A stretch of 64,000 bases of DNA, taken from the NCBI GenBank assembly GCA_965263045.1, contig CBDHGK010000041.1:4650001-4714000 (forward strand), read 5' to 3'. How positions within the stretch are numbered: the stretch's first letter is position 1; every line of letters starts with the position of its first letter. A program made the position numbers and the translations under genes. Origin of the DNA: G963664115 sp965263045. GTDB taxonomy: Bacteria > Acidobacteriota > Terriglobia > 20CM-2-55-15. Below the pieces are notes generated by a model. It made no database searches. It saw only the letters and a program-made list of their open reading frames with translations, and was not told the DNA's origin. Below, one piece after another: positions 59,319 through 64,000 of the stretch.

Positions 59319-60554
59319 CTACTGTTCGAGATGGATCAGATCTTCGTAGGTTTCCCGCCGACGGACAACAGAAAAACGGTCACCGTCGACGAGAACTTCT
59401 GCCGGACGGGGACGCGAGTTATAGTTCGATGACAAACTGAAGCCGTAGGCACCGGCGGTCATAACGGCCAGCAGGTCTCCGGACTCCAGGCAGCCCACTT
59501 CACGATCCTGGGCAATAAAATCCGCAGATTCGCAAATCGGACCGACGACATCCACCACTTCCTTTCCTTCCCGCGGGCGCACGGGCATCAGCCGGTGAAA
59601 TGAATCGTACAGCGCGGGGCGGATCAGATCGTTCATTCCCGCATCGACAATCACAAATCGTTTGTTCCCGTGCATCTTTTTGCGGATCACCCGGCAGAGA
59701 AGAATGCCTGCGTTACCCACAATGACACGTCCCGGTTCCAGGATGAGCGTCAATCCGAGGTCTTCGCTGGCAGCACGGACCGTCCGGGCATAGGCATCCA
59801 GTGATGGAGGCTCCTCAGCATCATATTTAATCCCGAGGCCGCCCCCGACGTCGAGATACTCCAGGGAAATCCCCTGACGCCCCAGATCATGGGCCAGATC
59901 GACAATGCCGGAAACCGCTTCTTCGAACGGTCCCAATTCCGTGATCTGAGAACCGATATGACAACCGAGACCGACGATGGAAACGCCCGGCAATGAGATC
60001 CCGGCCTGGATAACCGAGGAAGCATCGCACAGACTGATTCCGAACTTGTTTCGTTCGAGGCCGGTCGATATATACGGATGCGTGCGTGCATTCACGTCCG
60101 GATTGATGCGAAAAACGACGTGCGCCCGGCTCCCGGTCTGGAGGGCAACCTCTGAAATCAACTCGAGTTCAGGTTGGGATTCGACGCTGAGGAACCAGAC
60201 GCCGGCCTCCAGCGCATAGCGGATTTCCTCCTGTGTCTTTCCTACGCCTGAAAAGATAACGCTATCGGGCATTGCGCCCGCCTTGAGCACTCGAAACAAC
60301 TCCCCTCCGGATACGACTTCAAAGCCACATCCCCATTCCACAAATCGTTGGAGCAGCGTCATGTTGGAGTTGGCTTTGACCGCGTAACACACCCGGTGCC
60401 GAGTCTGACCAAAGGCGGCATCAAGAACCCGCACGTGACGTCGGAGCGTCGCCTGACTGTACACATAGACGGGGGTGCCCACGGACTGGGCAATCGACTC
60501 GAGCGAGACATTCTCGCAAGCCAACCCCTGATTGCTGTATTCGAAGTAGTGCAT
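59319..60554 (-). CDS. lysA: Diaminopimelate decarboxylase
   Basis: 411-residue PLP enzyme making lysine from meso-DAP. Fold-type III alanine-racemase-like barrel: RHRVCYAVKANSNMTLLQRF with the PLP lysine, VIFSGVGKTQEEI, YLDVGGGLGIKYDAEEPPSL, LILEPGRVIVGNAGILLCRV and GPICESADFIAQDREVG with the active-site Cys/Glu, then AGAYGFSLSSNYNSRPRPAE. Stands alone; lysine or peptidoglycan partners are not in the window. Confidence 0.96.
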   Translation of the reverse strand: MHYFEYSNQGLACENVSLESIAQSVGTPVYVYSQATLRRHVRVLDAAFGQTRHRVCYAVKANSNMTLLQRFVEWGCGFEVVSGGELFRVLKAGAMPDSVIFSGVGKTQEEIRYALEAGVWFLSVESQPELELISEVALQTGSRAHVVFRINPDVNARTHPYISTGLERNKFGISLCDASSVIQAGISLPGVSIVGLGCHIGSQITELGPFEEAVSGIVDLAHDLGRQGISLEYLDVGGGLGIKYDAEEPPSLDAYARTVRAASEDLGLTLILEPGRVIVGNAGILLCRVIRKKMHGNKRFVIVDAGMNDLIRPALYDSFHRLMPVRPREGKEVVDVVGPICESADFIAQDREVGCLESGDLLAVMTAGAYGFSLSSNYNSRPRPAEVLVDGDRFSVVRRRETYEDLIHLEQ

Positions 60555-60670
60555 AGAACGATTGACTGGCCGCAGCCTGCGGGCCGGGAAGTCCCTTTAA
60601 CCAACAGTTGAACAGCCCCCTGATGTCGCGACCCTTTGCCGACCGGCAATTATAGACGCAAACGAGACAC

Positions 60671-60705
60671 AAAAATGGCGCGGATGCCATCGACAGATCC
60701 GCGCC
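60671..60705 (-). terminator. Intrinsic terminator of the sigma/Spy-like operon
   Basis: On the minus strand GGCGCGGAT pairs with ATCCGCGCC (9 bp, 11-nt loop), followed by ATTTTTGTG. It begins about 30 bp after the stop of the Spy-like gene, the expected position for a rho-independent terminator. Confidence 0.8.
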
Positions 60706-60736
60706 GCTTCGTGCAATCCAATCTCCAGCCGATCGC

Positions 60737-61120
60737 TTAGTCCCGGTCTCGACCTCCCCGCTCTCGATCACGCGTCCGCCTGCGCAAATCTTCGATCCAC
60801 TCGTTGTAGCGCTCCCGTTGCGTTTCGGATAACAACTCCCGAATTTCGTTTCGAGTGTTTTCCCTCAATTGCTGATACATCGGTCGCGTTTGCTCCCGCA
60901 ATGCACGAAAACCTTCACGGGTATCCTCAAGGATGCCTTCAACATCCGCTTCCTGTTGATCCGTCAACTCGAGGTATTCGGCGTAGGGCACAGCACCCCC
61001 GCCCCGATCGTCGTTGCTGAGAACCCGCGTCTCCATAACGTCCAGCAGAATAGCACCCGACAACACACCAACAATGAAAACACCCAAAATCAATAGTTTG
61101 GCTTGAACAGTTCGTTTCAT
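60737..61120 (-). CDS. Spy/CpxP/CnrX-like periplasmic sensor protein
   Basis: 127 residues. One N-terminal membrane helix (LLILGVFIVGVLSGAILLDV), then an all-helical domain with two LTxxQ-type motifs (YLELTDQQEADVEGIL and LLSETQRERYNEW) and a basic tail rich in Arg-Asp. The motif is that of Spy, CpxP, ZraP and the metal sensor CnrX. Third gene of a sigma/anti-sigma/sensor trio, ending in a clear terminator. The signal (metal or misfolded protein) is not deducible; no methionine- or histidine-rich metal site is obvious. Confidence 0.8.
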   Translation of the reverse strand: MKRTVQAKLLILGVFIVGVLSGAILLDVMETRVLSNDDRGGGAVPYAEYLELTDQQEADVEGILEDTREGFRALREQTRPMYQQLRENTRNEIRELLSETQRERYNEWIEDLRRRTRDRERGGRDRD

Positions 61121-61168
61121 CGCAGCTACTCCACTAGTCGGCTATTCCACCGATAATTGCCCCCGACA

Positions 61169-61516
61169 TCAGTCCGCAAGGCTGACCTCGACCAGCAGGT
61201 CGCGCCCTTCAGGCAACTGAGCATTTCGATAAAGCCATTGGTCTGCAGGACCCTGATCCATTTCCAGATAGGCGTCAACGATCCCGACCTCGGGTGGCTG
61301 TGGCAGGAAAACCCGTAAACCAAGAATGATCAGCAGGATGCATGTCATGACCGTGATCATAGGGCGGGCAAACCGTGGTACGAAATCCCAGACTGCAGCG
61401 GTCGATGGATTAACGGGACGAAGCTCGGCAACAATGCGCCGCGCGAATGACGCGCCGGGCAGGAACGTACGGTGACGTTCACTGTCGATAAACCATTTCG
61501 GGAGAGACTTATTCAA
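61169..61516 (-). CDS. Membrane-anchored putative anti-sigma factor
   Basis: 115 residues. Cytoplasmic N-terminal part (about 50 residues), one membrane helix (MITVMTCILLIILGLRVFLP) and a short periplasmic tail. It lacks a zinc finger, like CnrY-type anti-sigma factors. Its start overlaps the ECF sigma stop by 4 bp and it is followed by the Spy-like gene. The role is inferred from order, size and topology, since the sequence itself is not conserved. Confidence 0.65.
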   Translation of the reverse strand: MNKSLPKWFIDSERHRTFLPGASFARRIVAELRPVNPSTAAVWDFVPRFARPMITVMTCILLIILGLRVFLPQPPEVGIVDAYLEMDQGPADQWLYRNAQLPEGRDLLVEVSLAD

Positions 61517-62070
61517 GGGAAGCGCTCCTGGGTTGAAGCCAGCGGAACTTCAACCCTATCTCCCAGCATCACGGCCAGTTTCTTTCGGGCACGATACAGG
61601 CGGACTTTGACGTTTGAAATACTGAGGCCCATTATGTCGGAGATTTCCTTGATCGACAAGTCTTCGATCTCCTTCAAAATAAGAGGTATCCGCAGCTTGG
61701 CATCCAGTGTATTGACCGCGGACCACACCCATTCGTATTCGTCGGTCGCGAAAACCTGAGGCGCAGCGGGCTGAACCCGGTACTCGTCGAAGGCCAACCG
61801 TTCGCGCCGTAACTTCCTGAGGCGATCGTAGCAAACGTTGATCGTTACCCGGGATACCCAACCGGCTACATTGCCGTCGGGGCGAACACTGTCGATCTTA
61901 CTGAAAAATCGAATGAACGCCTCCTGGGAGACGTCTTCGACGTCTTCGGGGGATCGAAAAAACCGGCTCGCCAACCGAAATACCATCGGTGCCAGCTGGG
62001 TGACAAGGGCTTCCTGAGCTTCGGTTTCGCCCCGCCTGGCCCGAACCACCAGTTCGCGATCAATCTCCAT
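61513..62070 (-). CDS. ECF sigma factor
   Basis: 185 residues. Region 2 (MVFRLASRFFRSPEDVEDVS, QEAFIRFFSKIDSV, VSRVTINVCYDRLRKLRRER) and region 4 (DAKLRIPLILKEIEDLSIKE, DIMGLSISNVKVRLYRARKK). Heads the leftward trio sigma, membrane anti-sigma, Spy-like protein. In Cupriavidus the CnrYXH set with the same components senses nickel and cobalt; the order differs here. Confidence 0.92.
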   Translation of the reverse strand: MEIDRELVVRARRGETEAQEALVTQLAPMVFRLASRFFRSPEDVEDVSQEAFIRFFSKIDSVRPDGNVAGWVSRVTINVCYDRLRKLRRERLAFDEYRVQPAAPQVFATDEYEWVWSAVNTLDAKLRIPLILKEIEDLSIKEISDIMGLSISNVKVRLYRARKKLAVMLGDRVEVPLASTQERFP

Positions 62071-62853
62071 TAATCCAATACGTCCCGATTTCCGCGGAAG
62101 TTACGCGTTCGTTTTTTTTTGCGCGCGGCTGTCCCCGGAAGACGTCACTGCATGCCGGCACGCCGGGCGTACGGCCCGTTTCAGCATTCTGTCGATCGCC
62201 GTCGACCCCATCATCACGATGATGGCACGAACCGACGGTCGCTCAAACAAAGTATGGAATGCGGGAGAGATGGTCTTACGAATGAACGACAGTGCGACAC
62301 TACATATCGCCGTATTTCGAGGACGCCTACCGGGGACGCTGGCATTTACGACCCACCGTCTCACAGTAATGCAGGACGGCATGTGTCTTTCGGAGATGGT
62401 TGAGTCGGAGATACTGCTGAGGCGGAGAAACTACTGAATCGGAGACTCTACTGAAACCCGCCGGATTGGGATTCCGGTCTAAGGAAGGTCTTGGTTACAA
62501 GCGACAAAAGGAGAGAACGAGTCTATCTGGCCTCCACCATCCCACTCACCCTCTCCACCAATCGTCCACTTACCCACTGGTCCACTCATCTCGCCCACTC
62601 AACTCATTCACGCACTTCGTCTCATCTCATCAAAACCATCTCATCAAAACGGCCCGTCTTCTAATGCCGACTCCGAGTCTCGGAAAGCCTTCCCTGGCAA
62701 ACCGGCCGAACGGGCTCTCTGCCATCCCACCTCACTTGGAGCAAATCACATGCCAAATAGAAGTGTCAATGGAATGTGCGTTTTACACGAAGAGACGCTG
62801 GACAAAATACTAAAATTCATAGAAATTGTCCGTGATAGTGGATTTTGTCGATG
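62071..62853. other. Long gene-poor region
   Basis: 783 bp. Open frames here (for example 62219-62437) have no recognisable features. From about 62410 to 62680 the sequence is a low-complexity strand-biased tract: GGAGA-type repeats, then pyrimidine-rich CCACTCA-like units, and ATCTCATCAAAACC repeated twice in tandem near 62622-62649. The promoter of the sigma-factor operon should lie in the first 100 bp. Confidence 0.4.
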
Positions 62854-63465
62854 TCAGTCTGGCGAAACCGATTCCCCTGACACCCACTGGGACCAGCGAT
62901 CGTAGATCGGTTCCAGTTCCACTTCGACTTCCTTCCAGCGGGCCAGAAAATTCAGGTCCATCGCCAGACTCATCTCGGTGCGGATAATGGCTAAGTGCTC
63001 GTTGACTAATTCGTAGTACAGAATGAGATCGCCATGGGCCTGAATTCCAGGCCCCGATACGGGCTTCCGGGTTCTTAGATGCTCCAGAACATCCCGGGCA
63101 CTGCGGTGAGCATCGATGAAGTGGTAGAGCTGCCACACTTCGGTCGGGCCGTCTTCAGACCGCTTGATTGCAGCCTGAAAACGCGCCTCAAGACCTTCGA
63201 TTTCAGGAAGAATGACCTGCCGGTAACGGGGACGCTCATCATATTGAATACCAATCAGCGGCAGGAAGACCAAAAGGGCAACCAACGCCAGGATCGACGA
63301 CAATTTGTTCTGGCGGATACCCTCAGCGACGCTGGATGCGACGGCCCTGATCAGGCCCCGTATCGAAGCTTCATCAACGTCGGCGAAGTCAAGCCTGGCC
63401 GAATGGGATCGGCGTGCACCTCCTGGTGCGTCTGGCGGGGGATCGGGCTCGTTCCAGGTGGCCAT
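62854..63465 (-). CDS. Single-span membrane protein of unknown function
   Basis: 203 residues from ATG 63465. A proline-rich, charged N-terminus (MATWNEPDPPPDAPGGARRS), one membrane helix at about 55-75 (SILALVALLVFLPLIGIQYD), then a helical periplasmic domain to the end. It starts 19 bp after the DUF4340 gene on the same strand, so the two probably work together. No known domain recognised. Confidence 0.7.
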   Translation of the reverse strand: MATWNEPDPPPDAPGGARRSHSARLDFADVDEASIRGLIRAVASSVAEGIRQNKLSSILALVALLVFLPLIGIQYDERPRYRQVILPEIEGLEARFQAAIKRSEDGPTEVWQLYHFIDAHRSARDVLEHLRTRKPVSGPGIQAHGDLILYYELVNEHLAIIRTEMSLAMDLNFLARWKEVEVELEPIYDRWSQWVSGESVSPD

Positions 63466-63484
63466 GACAATCGGTGGAAAAGAT

Positions 63485-64000
63485 CTAAGGGCCCGCGGGC
63501 TCCGGCGCCTCGAGGAGATCCTCGGCCGTGAGGTCAAACCTGTCATAAACGTCCTTCGACACGATCTTGACCTCCGTCTCCGACTCCGACCACCAGTACA
63601 ACTCGCCGCCATCGGCCGTGTCGTCCCCGAAACCGAAGGCCAGCAACCGCTCGCCGTCAGCCTCGAACACCACTCTCAGCCGGGGTGGATTCAGGCCGTA
63701 ACTGTCCAAGGGCCCGGGGTCATCAATAATGTTCGTGGCGCGTTCGAACTCGATCGCGTTGAACATGAGGGAGATCGGCTCCAGCTTTGCCGGCCGCAGG
63801 TCGGGCAGTTCCCAGCCATCCCCACCCATCGCCAGGCCAAAACTGTCTCCCTCTCTTTCCAGCCGGATGCGGGTCACACGAGGCCGATCAAGTTCCGCGA
63901 TTGTCTTATCGCGCCACTCAAAAAGCGGCTGCTCGCCCATCTCTACGATGTTGCCGCTGACAATAAAGACCGTGTCCCGTGAAGCGTCCTTCGCGTAGTA
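63485..64000 (-). CDS. DUF4340-type protein, 3' part (runs off the window)
   Basis: The last 171 codons. The frame is open to the window edge (YYAKDASRDTVFIVSGNIVE), so the start lies outside. Strand-rich repeats such as LYWWSESETEVKIVSKDVYD and WRDKTIAELDRPRVTRIRLE fit the DUF4340 family, periplasmic proteins usually encoded beside ABC-2/Gld-type transporters in gliding or envelope systems. The transporter, if present, would be beyond position 64000. Confidence 0.78.
   Translation of the reverse strand, partial: YYAKDASRDTVFIVSGNIVEMGEQPLFEWRDKTIAELDRPRVTRIRLEREGDSFGLAMGGDGWELPDLRPAKLEPISLMFNAIEFERATNIIDDPGPLDSYGLNPPRLRVVFEADGERLLAFGFGDDTADGGELYWWSESETEVKIVSKDVYDRFDLTAEDLLEAPEPAGP

Noticed and set aside
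62219..62437. A 72-codon frame (MMARTDGRSNKV...) in the long gene-poor region
   Set aside because: No ribosome site, no hydrophobic or domain pattern, and it runs into the low-complexity tract.
1..64000. CRISPR arrays, rRNA genes, replication origin, prophage
   Set aside because: No regularly spaced direct repeats, no rRNA sequence, no DnaA-box cluster and no phage structural genes were seen.

Overview
The window reads as one chromosomal segment of a free-living Gram-negative bacterium of moderately high GC. Evidence for the envelope type: periplasmic Spy/CpxP-like protein, signal-peptide enzymes, several extracytoplasmic-function (ECF) sigma/anti-sigma pairs. The housekeeping order thrS, infC-rpmI-rplT-pheST-zapA, ymdB, ffh, rpsP-khpA-rimM-trmD-rplS and the dnaG-rpoD-tRNA block occur in several deep-branching phyla. 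Acidobacteriota or a neighbouring phylum is my best guess, but that is inference; no rRNA is present to settle it.

Layout. 0.2-13.4 kb: translation genes (thrS; infC, rpmI, rplT, pheS, pheT; a zapB-like/zapA pair; a probable 6S RNA; ymdB; ffh; rpsP, khpA, rimM, trmD, rplS), then a small membrane protein and thiE. 13.6-19.3 kb: pyrimidine synthesis, with pyrD-pyrF diverging from pyrR-pyrB-pyrC and a secreted M20 peptidase. 19.4-28.6 kb: a leftward operon that looks like an H-NOX nitric-oxide signalling network: H-NOX sensor, PAS histidine kinase, hybrid receiver-kinase, receiver-HDOD, receiver-EAL, a small membrane protein and a receiver with a degenerate HD-GYP domain. Both kinases are damaged. 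One is split by an IS1380-like element whose CTAG target duplication is visible; the other has a single in-frame TAA. 28.6-32.3 kb: a mobile region with palindromic repeats, a Y1-transposase relic, a second IS1380-family transposase and a vapBC-type toxin-antitoxin pair.

32.5-40.2 kb: leuS, an RNase HI, a zinc-ribbon coiled-coil protein, a CAU-anticodon tRNA, rpoD and dnaG. 40.5-45.5 kb: an HpcH/HpaI aldolase, an IS256 element inside a 351-bp palindromic repeat, an FkbM methyltransferase and an IS630 element inside another nested palindrome. 45.6-55.4 kb: mutS2, larB, a ubiA-type prenyltransferase, an aminopeptidase P, efp, selA, an unknown secreted protein and purH. 55.6-62.1 kb: a large TPR protein, an ECF sigma factor with an anti-sigma factor fused to a thioredoxin-like domain, lysA, and a second sigma/anti-sigma/Spy-like trio resembling CnrH-CnrY-CnrX. 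The window ends with a membrane protein and the 3' part of a DUF4340 gene.

The most interesting material is the H-NOX locus with its two independently broken kinases; the interspersed palindromic repeat families, three of them serving as insertion targets or flanks of IS elements; and rimM, whose N-terminus can only be completed from an AUC start codon.
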